Notes: generated by a model from the letters alone, not told the origin. Positions 17,166 to 26,169 are shown, counted from the first letter of the stretch. The stretch is DNA of 64,000 nucleotides from Stigmatella ashevillena (GCF_028368975.1 NZ_JAQNDM010000002.1:62001-126000), one strand, 5' to 3'. A program made the numbers and translations.

Positions 17166-18347
17166 ATGCAACGTCCTTTCTTCAAGGCCATCGGTGTCCT
17201 AGGGGTCCTGCTGCTCATCGCCCTGGGCGCCGCATGGTTTTCGCGCCGCTCGGGCCCCTCGGAGCGTGTCTCCGAGGCCCTCCCGGCTTCCCCGGCTCCG
17301 CCCGCCCTGGGCGCCCCGTCCGCATTCCCTTCCGCCGCTGCGGGAGCGCCCACCGTCCCGGGGGAGCGCAAACCCAAGGAGGACATCCTTCCCATGCCCG
17401 GGTGTTGGGAGGGGGTGGCGGAGTTCGACAAGAACGGCTCGTTGGAGACCTTCCGTCAGGCGCTGAGCGCCGCGGCCGGGGCGGGGGACTCCGAGTTGCT
17501 GCTCTACCTCCAGGAACGGCTCACGGAGCTCATCGCGGAGGACACAGGCAAGGCGCTCCAGGTGCTGGCGTGGGCGGAGAAGTCCGCTCCGCCCGAGCTG
17601 GGCGTCTACATGGAGGCGCTGAAGCGCGCGCCTGCCGTCCACCAACCCCAGGTGGTGGAGCGCCTGCTGAAGATGGGTGAGGACTCGGGCGCGCAGCCCA
17701 GCAACCGCGCCGCCGCCATGGACGCGCTGGAGTCCCAGAAGCGCCTGTCGGCCTCGAGCATTCAGCGCTTGAAGGCCCTCGCGATGGATCCGGCCACCGA
17801 CGCGGCGGGCTGGATGGCCACGCGCACCCTGGGCCGGGTGATGAAGGAGGACTACGAGCGCACCGGCACCTTCGCCCCCTACTGGAACGAACTGCTCGAT
17901 GTGGGCGAGAAGTCCGAGGACCTGGCCGTGCGCCTGTTGGCCCTGGAGATGCCCTCCTACTCGGATCCCCTCATCGGGGGCGAGTCGATGGACCGGCTCG
18001 CGGGCATCATGCGCAAGGATCCGGAACGGGATGTTCGCGAGATGGCCGCCTTCCGGCTCGCCGTCACCGAGGATCCGCAAAAGGCCCTGGAGGCCTACCG
18101 CACGGCGTTCCCTCTGGAGAAGGACGAGTGTGTGCGCTGGGCGCTCTTCCGCTTCGCCGCTCGCGCTGCCGGGCCCGGCGCCCTGCCGCTGCTCCAACAG
18201 ATGGCCGCGCAAGACCCACGCTTCGCGCAGGACTACCAGGACTTCCAGCGGCTCTATGCCGAGGGCACCGTGGACTTCGCCCGTATTTGGCTGGGCGTCC
18301 AGGAGCGCCACCGGTGCACCGTCGAGGAAGGAGCGCCCCACCAATGA
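17166..18347 (+). CDS. HEAT-repeat-like secreted or membrane-anchored protein
   Basis: The ORF extends to an ATG at 17139, but the ATG at 17166 gives a better N-terminal signal (MQRPFFKAIGVLGVLLLIALGAA). The 393-residue product then has an Ala/Pro-rich linker (about 30-70) and an all-helical region with HEAT-like repeats (for example MAATRTLGR-type helices, PERDVREMAAFRLAVTEDP). This resembles scaffolding repeats rather than an enzyme. It overlaps the next gene by the four bases ATGA, and that gene has the same architecture, so the two probably act together in the periplasm or at the envelope. No closer relative is recognised. Confidence 0.8.
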   Translation: MQRPFFKAIGVLGVLLLIALGAAWFSRRSGPSERVSEALPASPAPPALGAPSAFPSAAAGAPTVPGERKPKEDILPMPGCWEGVAEFDKNGSLETFRQALSAAAGAGDSELLLYLQERLTELIAEDTGKALQVLAWAEKSAPPELGVYMEALKRAPAVHQPQVVERLLKMGEDSGAQPSNRAAAMDALESQKRLSASSIQRLKALAMDPATDAAGWMATRTLGRVMKEDYERTGTFAPYWNELLDVGEKSEDLAVRLLALEMPSYSDPLIGGESMDRLAGIMRKDPERDVREMAAFRLAVTEDPQKALEAYRTAFPLEKDECVRWALFRFAARAAGPGALPLLQQMAAQDPRFAQDYQDFQRLYAEGTVDFARIWLGVQERHRCTVEEGAPHQ

Positions 18348-19348
18348 TCTCCTCCCGTTCTCCTGTTCTCCCGAAGCGTGGGTCCCGGTGGTGTGCGGTG
18401 TGGCTGGCGTCGGCGGCGTGGCTGCTGCCGGTCACCGCCGGGGCCTCGGCCCCGCTGCGGCAGACGGCGTGCTCGTTTACGGGGATGATCGACGAGCTGC
18501 GTGTGGCGTTGAAGACGGGCTCGCCGGCTTACCGCAAGTACGCCCGGGAGCGGCTCAAGGCCGCCGCGCGCGTCATGCCCGCGGATGAGCTGCGCGCGGC
18601 CGTGCAGCACGAGCATGACCCGGACACCTTGGAGTCGTTGGGCGCGGCGCTTGCCAGCAAGTCCTCCTTCACGGAGGACGCCACCCTGGTGCAGCCCTTG
18701 CTCGTCCGCGCTGCGGGAGACGCGGACCCCCAGGCCCGGGCCGCCGCGGTGCGGAGCCTGCGGGGCACGGGCTCCGTGGACCTCATGGCGAAGAACAGCG
18801 GCGTGGTGACATACGAGCAGCTCATCCGCGACAGCGCCCCCGAGGTGCGTCAGGCCGTGGTGGACAACCTCCTCCACGAGAGCGCCAAGGTGTACTTCGG
18901 CCACGAGCGCACCGTGTCCGAGGCGGCCGTGTCCGCGGCGTTGGCCTCGAAGGATCCCCAGGTGGCCGCGAAGCTTTTGTCCGAGGTCTCCATGGAGGCC
19001 GTCGGCCACGAGACGGTGGAGCGGCTGCGCCAGCAACTGCGCGCGGACGACCCTGCCCTGCGAGGGGCGGCGGCCACGGCGCTCGGTGGGGTCCCCGGGG
19101 CGGAGGCCCCCGCCATGCGGGACGCGCTCGTGTCGCTCTATCGCGGCGAGAAAGACCCAGCCGTGCGCAAGGCCGCGCTGCAGGGGATCGTCCGGTTGGG
19201 CATGGGCAGCGCTCGCCCCACGCTCGAGTCCCTGCGGGGTGTGGCCCCTGGGCTCGATCCGGAAATCGATGCCTGGCAGTCCGCGCTCAACCTCGGGCTC
19301 CAGGAGTGGCACCTGCTGCTGCGCGAGAAGGAGCGCCTGCGCAGGTAG
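18344..19348 (+). CDS. HEAT-repeat secreted protein
   Basis: The start ATG at 18344 overlaps the preceding stop (ATGA); longer frames upstream lie inside the previous gene. The 334-residue product has a signal peptide (basic start, then WCAVWLASAAWLLPVTAGASA). The rest is helical repeats, with units such as DADPQARAAAVRSLRGTGS, SAPEVRQAVVDNLL, DDPALRGAAATALGG and KDPAVRKAALQGIVRLG, which are classic HEAT motifs. It is likely a protein-binding scaffold outside the cytoplasm, co-produced with the upstream HEAT protein and followed after 48 bases by the M23 peptidase. Its partner is unknown. Confidence 0.85.
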   Translation: MISSRSPVLPKRGSRWCAVWLASAAWLLPVTAGASAPLRQTACSFTGMIDELRVALKTGSPAYRKYARERLKAAARVMPADELRAAVQHEHDPDTLESLGAALASKSSFTEDATLVQPLLVRAAGDADPQARAAAVRSLRGTGSVDLMAKNSGVVTYEQLIRDSAPEVRQAVVDNLLHESAKVYFGHERTVSEAAVSAALASKDPQVAAKLLSEVSMEAVGHETVERLRQQLRADDPALRGAAATALGGVPGAEAPAMRDALVSLYRGEKDPAVRKAALQGIVRLGMGSARPTLESLRGVAPGLDPEIDAWQSALNLGLQEWHLLLREKERLRR

Positions 19349-19396
19349 CAACCGTCTCACCCCGTAGTCCCGCAGTGTCATCCCCGAGGAGGACGT

Positions 19397-19939
19397 ATGA
19401 ACATGAAGAAGGTGTTGTACACCGCCAGCGCGTTGCTGGCGGGCTGGGCCGGAGTGGCCGTCGCCGCCAGCGCCAAGGGCCCCATTTGCGAGCCCAACGC
19501 GCGCGTGAACTCAACGACGTACTACAGCTGCAGCAGCGGCAGCCACACGGCGCTCGATATCAGCAACGGCACGTGCGGTGAGTGGAACCACCGCGCCATG
19601 CTCGCGGGCAGCTTCGCCTACAAGTATTACGGCGGATGTGCGGCGGCGTGCTACGGCTCGACCTGTAACGGCGGCGCGGGCAACTACTACGTTGTCTCGG
19701 GTGCCAGCGGCTGGGACTTCCGCCAGCTGCACATCTACGCCAACGTCAGCTCGGGCACGAAGACGTGCGACGGCTGCGCCCTGGGCCTGGTGGGCGGTAC
19801 CGGTGAGGCCACCGGTCCCCACGTGCACGCGGACAACCGCCAGTACGGCACCCGCAAGTCCGCCTGGTACACCAGCAAGGGCACCACCTGCGGCACCACG
19901 GGCAACTGCACCACGGTGATCGGCGCCCCGTCGCTGTAG
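19397..19939 (+). CDS. Small secreted M23-family (LytM-like) metallopeptidase
   Basis: The ATG has GAGGAGG upstream. The 180-residue protein has a signal peptide (MNMKKVLYTASALLAGWAGVAVA). The mature part holds the Zn-site pattern of M23 peptidases: HTALD (H-x3-D), LHIYAN and GPHVH (H-x-H). At least ten Cys residues suggest disulfides, as in extracellular beta-lytic enzymes. It would cut peptidoglycan cross-links or Gly-rich peptides, in self-remodelling or in lysis of prey. It follows the two HEAT genes on the same strand with 48 bases between, so possible co-transcription links a scaffold pair to a wall enzyme. Confidence 0.82.
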   Translation: MNMKKVLYTASALLAGWAGVAVAASAKGPICEPNARVNSTTYYSCSSGSHTALDISNGTCGEWNHRAMLAGSFAYKYYGGCAAACYGSTCNGGAGNYYVVSGASGWDFRQLHIYANVSSGTKTCDGCALGLVGGTGEATGPHVHADNRQYGTRKSAWYTSKGTTCGTTGNCTTVIGAPSL

Positions 19940-19989
19940 GCTTCGTGGTATTCGTCCCGCTCACATTCGTTGGGCGGGATGTTTCTCCC

Positions 19990-20937
19990 TCAGAGCCCAC
20001 CCCCTGCGAACGGCGTCTTCCGCCAGTTCTGGAGGGCTGGGGCGAGCCCCTCAGCCAGCATCGGCAACTGCGGGACGAGGGCGTGGCAAACCACCATCTG
20101 GAGCATTCGCGCGGCGTCGATGACGCGCAGGGCGGCTGGGTCGAGGGGCCTCACGCCTGCTCGCGCCGCTGCTGCGTTGTAGACGGCGGCACCCTCCGGG
20201 CCGAGGAAGGAAACGTCCCATTCCACGGGCCCCAGGGTCACGTCCTCGAAGTCCGCGTAACGGACTCCCGAGGCCGTCCGCAGGATGTTGTACGAGGGGG
20301 CATCTCCATGGATCGGCTGGACGCTGACCTGGGGGAACATCGCGGAGAACCCCTCGCGGGCGGAGAGCATGGGCGCGAGGATGGCCCACTCGCCCCGGGC
20401 CCGTTCGAGGTCCTCAGGAGGGAGCAACCCGGGGTTCTCCTCTAGGAGCGCCAGGCACGTGGGCAAGGTCGCGGAGAGGGGAGAGAGGAACGGAAGTTCA
20501 CCCGGATAGCCGCGCAGCACCGCGTGCAGGTCTGCGGCGAGTGCCGCTTCGGCGACGTAATCCGGCTCGCGCGAGGCGTCGACGTCCACGAACTCCCAGA
20601 ACGTCATCGAGAAACCGTCCCGCTGCACGGGTTCGCAGGGAACCCGGGGGCTCGGGCGCACGACGGGGAGCCCCTGGCGGTCCAGCCAGGAGACCACGGC
20701 CAGTTCGCGCGCCTGGCGCGCGGCCTGACGCGCGGCATCGAGCCCGGGCGGCAGCACCACGGGAACCCGGACCACCACGGGGGAGGGTGCGAGGTGCACG
20801 ACGACGGAGAACACGTCATGCAAGACCTTGGGGTGGGCCACGTCGAGCCCGAGCGCACGGCCCGCGCTGGTCGCGGCGGTGACGGCACGGGCCGTGCGTG
20901 CCTGGAGATGGGCCGGAGTCAGGTGCGCGGTAGGCAT
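19990..20937 (-). CDS. APH-family phosphotransferase
   Basis: The 315-residue protein has the kinase-like fold of aminoglycoside/homoserine/choline phosphotransferases. The catalytic loop HGDAPSYN lies near residue 210 (H-G-D-x4-N) and the metal-binding DFED near 226. The N-lobe contains VVVHLAPSPVVVRVP, typical of the ATP-binding sheet. Small-molecule hydroxyls are the usual substrates. Nothing nearby identifies the substrate, and resistance should not be assumed from this family alone. Confidence 0.85.
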   Translation of the reverse strand: MPTAHLTPAHLQARTARAVTAATSAGRALGLDVAHPKVLHDVFSVVVHLAPSPVVVRVPVVLPPGLDAARQAARQARELAVVSWLDRQGLPVVRPSPRVPCEPVQRDGFSMTFWEFVDVDASREPDYVAEAALAADLHAVLRGYPGELPFLSPLSATLPTCLALLEENPGLLPPEDLERARGEWAILAPMLSAREGFSAMFPQVSVQPIHGDAPSYNILRTASGVRYADFEDVTLGPVEWDVSFLGPEGAAVYNAAAARAGVRPLDPAALRVIDAARMLQMVVCHALVPQLPMLAEGLAPALQNWRKTPFAGGGL

Positions 20938-21019
20938 CCGCTCATCGTATCCAGAGAGGTTTCATGCGGCCATGGCGGTACATCCCGCTTCACTGGGAGT
21001 GGAGGTACACTCTCTGCTC

Positions 21020-21268
21020 ATGTTCTCTGCTTCCGTTCGAACTTGGCGGTCCTTTGGGGTGTGGAGCTATGTCGGGTTGGGCGTGCTCGGGGGCCTGATG
21101 ACAACGGGATGTCCTTCCGAGTTTGGCAAGGGCGGACATATGGACAGGGCCGTCCATCAGGACATGCTGGACCTTGTTCACAGCCGCTGTTCTGCGGAAC
21201 AGGAGAAAAAGTTCTGTGCGGACGGCAAGGAGCACTCGCAAGAGTGTCGAGAGCAGTGCGGCGGGTAA
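21020..21268 (+). CDS. Small lipoprotein (82 aa)
   Basis: The frame is open further upstream, but the ATG at 21020 gives a clean lipoprotein signal: basic residues, then SYVGLGVLGGLMTTGC with the lipid-accepting Cys. The mature part is only about 50 residues, with four more Cys in a Lys/Glu/His-rich context (SRCSAEQEKKFCADGKEH and ECREQCGG). It overlaps the next gene by 25 bases, so expression is probably coupled. No family recognised. Confidence 0.7.
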   Translation: MFSASVRTWRSFGVWSYVGLGVLGGLMTTGCPSEFGKGGHMDRAVHQDMLDLVHSRCSAEQEKKFCADGKEHSQECREQCGG

Positions 21269-21990
21269 ACTGGCCTGTTCTTCTGGTGGGTCTGGTGGGG
21301 GGACTCCTGCCTGTGCCGCTCGTTCTATTGATGGGGGGAGCACTGTGGCCCGCCGCTCCCGAAACCGTACCGGGAGGCAGACGAATCAGTCCCGTTCTCG
21401 ATACGGAGACGCGCACGAGGTTGAGCACCTATCGCCGTGGCTGCGGGCCTGAGCGTCCCTGTGAGCCTCCGCTGGGCTGTGTCTGGGATACCCGCATCTT
21501 CACGCAATACTGCACTGACAGTCAGTGCTTGACGGACATGCAATGCCCGCAGGGCCACGTGTGCCAGGCCATTGCGACCGAAGGCGAAGGCCCGCTGGTG
21601 CGGTTCTGTGTTCCCGTCGGCAAGCGGCAGGAAGGAGAGCGGTGCATCGCTCTCGCGAAAGACGTGGAGGCATCGTGCGCTTCTGGGTTGTTGTGCGGCG
21701 GCCGAGGGGGCTGGTGCGCCCGGCCGTGCCAGAAGGGAGCCATGACCGCTTGCCCCAGCGGCTTCTTCTGCGCGGAGACTTCTCCAGAGCCTGTGTGCCT
21801 TCCCTCCTGTGAGGCGCAGGGGTGCCCCGCCGATCAGCAGTGCATCCGGGACGACGAAGGGGCCTCCGCATGCGCCGAAGTGCACGGGAGCAACTGTCAG
21901 GCCGTTCCTTGTCCGGAGGGGCTTCAGTGCCAGGTTGCGTATGAACGAGCGAGGCCTGGGCACGTCCAGATGAAGTGTGCTTCGCGATGA
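21244..21990 (+). CDS. Secreted or membrane-anchored Cys-rich protein
   Basis: I choose the GTG at 21244, which has AAGGAG about 11 bases upstream and lies inside the end of the preceding lipoprotein gene; GTG 21256 is an alternative. The 248-residue product has one N-terminal hydrophobic segment (WPVLLVGLVGGLLPVPLVLL). The rest has about 25 Cys in repeated short C-x2-C or C-x4-7-C units (CPQGHVC, CASGLLC, CPSGFFC, CPADQQC, CPEGLQC). It resembles extracellular disulfide-rich domains of myxobacterial surface proteins. It may act with the small lipoprotein. No function is known. Confidence 0.75.
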   Translation: MSRAVRRVNWPVLLVGLVGGLLPVPLVLLMGGALWPAAPETVPGGRRISPVLDTETRTRLSTYRRGCGPERPCEPPLGCVWDTRIFTQYCTDSQCLTDMQCPQGHVCQAIATEGEGPLVRFCVPVGKRQEGERCIALAKDVEASCASGLLCGGRGGWCARPCQKGAMTACPSGFFCAETSPEPVCLPSCEAQGCPADQQCIRDDEGASACAEVHGSNCQAVPCPEGLQCQVAYERARPGHVQMKCASR

Positions 21991-21998
21991 CGCTCATC

Positions 21999-22022
21999 GG
22001 GGCCCTTCAGACGAAGGGCCCC
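21999..22022. terminator. Bidirectional hairpin between convergent genes
   Basis: GGGGCCCTTC (21999-22008) and GAAGGGCCCC (22013-22022) form a perfect 10-base stem with a four-base loop. It sits exactly between the Cys-rich gene (plus) and the Tim44-like gene (minus). There is no T-tract on either side, so termination strength is uncertain. Confidence 0.6.
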
Positions 22023-22026
22023 CGCA

Positions 22027-23952
22027 TCACTTGCGGAGCATCGACTCCAACTGGGGCAGAACCCCCAGGTGCATGGCGGTGGACACCAACATGCGCCGTT
22101 CCTTGAGATCGACGCGTCCGTCCACCAGGGCCATCCGCACCAGGTGGTCCATGAAGACCGAGGCCTCGGGGCTGCCCTTGCCCGGCATGAGCCGGTTGAA
22201 GAGCGGCTGCCCGGCGTTGAGGGCCATCTCCACGTTCTGCCACGGGATGCTCCAGCGCGTGGCACAGACCTTGAGCAGCTTGCGCTCCTGAGCGTCTACC
22301 GCGCCGTCCGAGGCGGCGATGGCCGCCATCATGTAGAGGAGCCGCTCGCGCTCCTGGGCGTCCACCACGGTGTCCGTGGCTTCTGGCGGCCCGGAGGCGG
22401 CTGGGGCCGTGGCTCCGGATGAACGCCGGTGCCGCGTCTGGGCCTCCCACGTCTCGTAGGGCAGGGTGGTGGCGAGCACCCAGTCCCGTGCGCTGGTGCC
22501 AAGCTGGGTTCCGCAGTACGCACAGGCGCTCGCGCCGCTGCTCGTGAGGGGCGCGTTGCACTGCGGGCAGCGATCGGTGGCCATGCCGTTGGCCGTGTTC
22601 GTCGTCACCCCATGTCGCCGTGTCATCGTGAACACCCACCGTTGCGGAACGGGAGGCAGTTCCTGCCGCCGCTCATTCGCGGCCACCGTGCCCAGCCGGG
22701 CGCTCCAGCGGATCTCCACATGGGCCCGGTCGTCTCCCTCCGGCTGGACCTCCAGGTCCCGGGTGACGACTGCCCCCACGGCGCACTCCAAGATGGCGCG
22801 GCGGCGGCCCTGCTGACGCAAGCTGTCGAGCTCCGTGCCCAGCTGAGAGACGATGTCCGCGTTGGCCACCTGCGCCATCCGCTTCTCGTCGCCACGGCTC
22901 TGCGCATCGATCCACTTCCAGAACAGGAGCGAGGCGCGATCCTCGAGGATCTCCAGGTTGAGCGCCGGATCCGCCGCCCGGGCCTCCCTCAGGCCCTTCA
23001 CGATGGTCGACTGGCGATTGTGCTCGATGCCCTGGGTGATCTCCGAGAGCGTCCAGTCGTAGTTGCCAGAGTTGACGATGGCTTGGCAGTACTCGCAGAC
23101 GTTGCTGGCCCCTCCTTGATAGGGCGCGCCACACTGGGGGCACTTGCCCTGGTAGACATCCTGGCCGATCCGCGTCGCCGCCCCAGGCTTGCGGACGAAG
23201 GTCCACACCTCGGTGAACGACTCCGAGGGAGCCCTCTGGGCAGCGGCCAGGGCCTGCGCGTCCGAGGCCGTCGCGGGCACGTCCGTGTCGCGCATCTCGG
23301 CCTGGATGCGGATCTGGAGGCTGTCGAACCACTCGCTCTGCTCCAGCCCGATGATTCGCGCGTCCAGCAGCCGGATATCGCAGATGGCATCGCGCACGCC
23401 CTGGGCCGCCATGAGCTGAAGCTGGACGTTGAAGCGCTGGTAGGTGGCATCGGAGAGGAACGGGCGGACGGGTGTCAGCTCCCGCTTGAACCAGGCCTCC
23501 TGAAGCAACGGGAAGAGATGCCGCACCTTGGCGAGCACGCCCTGGACCTCGAACTGCGGATCCTTGCGCTTCAGGGCTTGGACCCACCCCTGGACGCTTT
23601 GGTCCGAGACCTGGGTGCGCTGCGCTGCTTCCTTGCGCTCGAGGGCCCGCTGGGTGGAGCCGGTGGGGTGCAGGTTCCGCCGGTAGAAGTAGTACGCCAC
23701 CCCGGCGAGGATCAGCAGCGGCACGCCGATTTTCGGATACCGGAAGGCGAACCCGATGAGGCGGAAGAGCAGGTAGATCAGCCCTCCCGCATCCCCGTCA
23801 CCCCCGGAGTCGTCCGTGCCCCGGGTGTAGTGCTCGCCCCCGCCGCCTCGGGCCAGGGCGGCCAGGGGAACCAAGGCCGTGAAGACCCCCAGGACCCACA
23901 GCCAGGGAGGCAGGCGGAGCAGGCTTCTGAAGAGCGGGCGCATACCCTCCAC
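22027..23952 (-). CDS. Tim44-like / zinc-ribbon / TerB-domain membrane protein
   Basis: The 641-residue protein starts at a GTG (23952), or at ATG 23943. It has two N-terminal hydrophobic segments (WLWVLGVFTALVPLAAL and IGVPLLILAGVAYYFY) around a Gly/Asp-rich linker. Next come a Tim44-like domain (about 115-265), a zinc ribbon CPQCGAPY...CEYC (about 271-292), a second Tim44-like stretch, a second ribbon CPQCNAPL...CAYC (about 462-480), and a C-terminal TerB-like helical domain with IAASDGAVDAQERKLL and ALVDGRVDLKERRML. TerB domains bind divalent metal and sense membrane state. The order suggests an inner-membrane stress or lipid-binding protein. The substrate is unknown. Confidence 0.82.
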   Translation of the reverse strand: MEGMRPLFRSLLRLPPWLWVLGVFTALVPLAALARGGGGEHYTRGTDDSGGDGDAGGLIYLLFRLIGFAFRYPKIGVPLLILAGVAYYFYRRNLHPTGSTQRALERKEAAQRTQVSDQSVQGWVQALKRKDPQFEVQGVLAKVRHLFPLLQEAWFKRELTPVRPFLSDATYQRFNVQLQLMAAQGVRDAICDIRLLDARIIGLEQSEWFDSLQIRIQAEMRDTDVPATASDAQALAAAQRAPSESFTEVWTFVRKPGAATRIGQDVYQGKCPQCGAPYQGGASNVCEYCQAIVNSGNYDWTLSEITQGIEHNRQSTIVKGLREARAADPALNLEILEDRASLLFWKWIDAQSRGDEKRMAQVANADIVSQLGTELDSLRQQGRRRAILECAVGAVVTRDLEVQPEGDDRAHVEIRWSARLGTVAANERRQELPPVPQRWVFTMTRRHGVTTNTANGMATDRCPQCNAPLTSSGASACAYCGTQLGTSARDWVLATTLPYETWEAQTRHRRSSGATAPAASGPPEATDTVVDAQERERLLYMMAAIAASDGAVDAQERKLLKVCATRWSIPWQNVEMALNAGQPLFNRLMPGKGSPEASVFMDHLVRMALVDGRVDLKERRMLVSTAMHLGVLPQLESMLRK

Positions 23953-24044
23953 TCTAACCGCTTCTGCCTTGCCAGGTCCGTCCCAACGCCTCAGGCTGAC
24001 GCGGTTCAGGGAGCCCCCTCGGGGGGCGTGGAAGGGGAGTGCAC

Positions 24045-24821
24045 ATGCCAGAGTTCAAGGTCGACGCACGGGGAGCCATCGAGATCTGGACCATTGATGG
24101 GGCGGACCGCCGCAACGCCATCAGCCGGGCCATGCTCCAGGAGCTGAGCGGGATGGTGGCCCGGGTCTCCACCGGCCGGGAGGTTCGCGCCGTCATCATC
24201 ACCGGGGCGGGAGACAAGGCCTTCTGCGCGGGCGCGGATCTCAAGGAGCGCGCGGGCATGAGCGAGGCGGAAGTGCGCGCCTTCCTGGACGGGCTGCGGC
24301 AGACGCTGCGCGCCATCGAGAAGAGCGACTGCGTCTTCATCGCGGCCATCAACGGGGCGGCGCTCGGAGGGGGCACGGAGCTGTCGCTCGCGTGTGACTT
24401 GCGCGTGGCGGTGCCCGCGACGGAGCTGGGGCTCACCGAGGTGCGGCTCGGCATCATTCCCGGCGGCGGCGGCACGCAGCGGCTCACCCGGTTGGTGGGG
24501 CCGGGCCGCGCCAAGGATCTGATCCTCACGGGGCGGCGCATCAACGCGGCCGAGGCCTTCAGCATCGGCTTGGTGAACCGGCTGGCCCCCGAAGGGCACC
24601 TGGTGGAGACCTCCTTCTCGCTGGCCGAGGCCATCGTGGCCAACGCGCCCATCGCCGTGTCCACGGCCAAGCACGCCATCGATGAGGGGATGGGGCTGGA
24701 GCTGGAGGACGCGCTCGCGCTGGAGCTGCGCAAGTACGAGGAGATTCTCCAGACGGAGGACCGGCTGGAGGGGCTGCGCTCCTTCGCCGAGAAGCGGCCC
24801 CCGGTCTACAAGGGCCGCTGA
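24045..24821 (+). CDS. Enoyl-CoA hydratase/isomerase
   Basis: The 258-residue crotonase-family enzyme starts at the ATG at 24045, with GGGGAG six bases upstream. The oxyanion-hole sequences [13 protein letters not shown] and [17 protein letters not shown] are present, as is the region [18 protein letters not shown] that carries a catalytic Glu. It would add water to 2-enoyl-CoA in fatty-acid or branched-chain amino-acid breakdown. Methylglutaconyl-CoA hydratases look similar, so leucine degradation is possible. No other pathway gene is adjacent; its 3' end converges with the DUF1552 gene. Confidence 0.9.
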   Translation: MPEFKVDARGAIEIWTIDGADRRNAISRAMLQELSGMVARVSTGREVRAVIITGAGDKAFCAGADLKERAGMSEAEVRAFLDGLRQTLRAIEKSDCVFIAAINGAALGGGTELSLACDLRVAVPATELGLTEVRLGIIPGGGGTQRLTRLVGPGRAKDLILTGRRINAAEAFSIGLVNRLAPEGHLVETSFSLAEAIVANAPIAVSTAKHAIDEGMGLELEDALALELRKYEEILQTEDRLEGLRSFAEKRPPVYKGR

Positions 24822-24826
24822 GGGGC

Positions 24827-26161
24827 TCAGGTCAGGTTGGGCAGGGCGCCCTTGCAGTAGGCGGGGTTTCCGAACGTGTTCGTCTGCGCGCCCATGGCAT
24901 TGAGGATCGAGACGTACAGGCTGTTGTGCCAGGCGTTGGTGTACTTGAGGTAACGCCCGGTCCGGAAATAACCGCCACAGCTTCCCGCCAGCACGAAGGG
25001 GACATCTCTCCGGGTGTGGCTGTTGCCCACGCCCAGCTCGTTGCCCCACAGCACCGCCGTGTTGTCGAGCAGCGTCTTGTCTCCCTCCTGGATCTTCGAC
25101 ATCTGCGCGAGCAGGTAGGCGAACTGCTGTGCGTACCAGATGTTGATCTTCGTGATCTTCTCCTGGGCGTCCGCGTCGCTGTCGCCGAAGTGGGACAGGT
25201 CGTGGTGCCGGTCGGTCACGCCCGCCCACGGGAAGGCGACCTGGCTCACGCTGCGGCTCCACTGGAGCGTGGCCACCTTGGTGAGGTTGCACGTGAGCGC
25301 CATGACCATCAGGTCCATCTGGAGCTTGCCCACGGCCGGGAAGTTCTCGTTCTTCGTGTGGTCCAGCGTACCGGGCTGGGTGGGCTTCACGCAGGCGGCG
25401 CCCACCGCCTGGTCCTCCAGATCCAGGCGCCGTTCGATCTCCCGGATGGCCGTCAGGTGCGCATCCACCTTCTGGAGGTCCGTGCTGCCCAGCCGCGCCT
25501 TCAGCTTCTTGAAGTCCTCCTGGGTGCTGTCGAGCACGGAGTGGCGGCGGAAGCGCAGCTCGGCGAGCCCCTCGGGGTCCGCGTTGAAGTTGCCGAAGAT
25601 GCGGTTGAAGGCGTTGCGCGGGTTGTCCTCGGCCGGCATCGGCGAGCCCGGTCCCGAGTAGGACATGCGCGACCAGATGTCGGCGCCCCCCGTCTGCACC
25701 CCGAACAGCAGGGAGGGGAACCGGTCGTTCTGTCCCACCCGCCGGGCGATCTCCTGATCGATCGAGATGCCGCCGCCCCAGCCCACCTTCTCCGAGTCAC
25801 CGCCCGTGAAGATGTCTCCTTCCTGGAGCTCCGTGCCGGTGAGCAGGTGCCCCATGCCCTTCTGGTGGCCATCCCCCGGGCCGTGGTGGGCCGACTCCAT
25901 GTCCAGGTTGTCGAGCAGGAGCAGCTTCGATTTGTGGGGCTCCAGCGGGGCGAGGATCCGGCCGAGCTGGAAGGACGTCTCGGTGCCCGTGGGCGTCCAG
26001 GCGCGAGGGATCGTGCCGTTGGCGCTGAAGACGAACACGAAGCGCTTGGGGGCCGCGGGGGCCGCGGCGTGGGCCTCCATGGCCTCCAGGAAGGGCAGCG
26101 CGATGGCCACCCCGCTCAGGCCCCGCAGGAGGGTTCGACGGCTCAAGGGTCGGCGGATCAT
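24827..26161 (-). CDS. DUF1552 Tat-exported protein
   Basis: The 444-residue protein starts with a twin-arginine signal (RRPLSRRTLLRGLSG, then a hydrophobic stretch). It belongs to DUF1552, seen in FVFSANGTIPRAWTPTG, LLLLDNLDM, GDGHQKGMGHLLTGTE and DRHHDLSHFGD. Such proteins occur in planctomycetes, verrucomicrobia and myxobacteria next to DUF1592 cytochrome-like proteins, as here, where the DUF1592 gene ends eight bases upstream of this start. The conserved His/Asp clusters suggest a metal-dependent enzyme of sulfatase/phosphatase type acting in the periplasm, but no activity has been shown to my knowledge. Confidence 0.88.
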   Translation of the reverse strand: MIRRPLSRRTLLRGLSGVAIALPFLEAMEAHAAAPAAPKRFVFVFSANGTIPRAWTPTGTETSFQLGRILAPLEPHKSKLLLLDNLDMESAHHGPGDGHQKGMGHLLTGTELQEGDIFTGGDSEKVGWGGGISIDQEIARRVGQNDRFPSLLFGVQTGGADIWSRMSYSGPGSPMPAEDNPRNAFNRIFGNFNADPEGLAELRFRRHSVLDSTQEDFKKLKARLGSTDLQKVDAHLTAIREIERRLDLEDQAVGAACVKPTQPGTLDHTKNENFPAVGKLQMDLMVMALTCNLTKVATLQWSRSVSQVAFPWAGVTDRHHDLSHFGDSDADAQEKITKINIWYAQQFAYLLAQMSKIQEGDKTLLDNTAVLWGNELGVGNSHTRRDVPFVLAGSCGGYFRTGRYLKYTNAWHNSLYVSILNAMGAQTNTFGNPAYCKGALPNLT

Positions 26162-26169
26162 GGCTCTCC

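Noticed and set aside
19955-19979. TCCCGC...GCGGGA hairpin between the M23 and APH genes as a terminator
   Set aside because: The stem is only six bases with a 13-base loop and no T-tract, so it is too weak to list.
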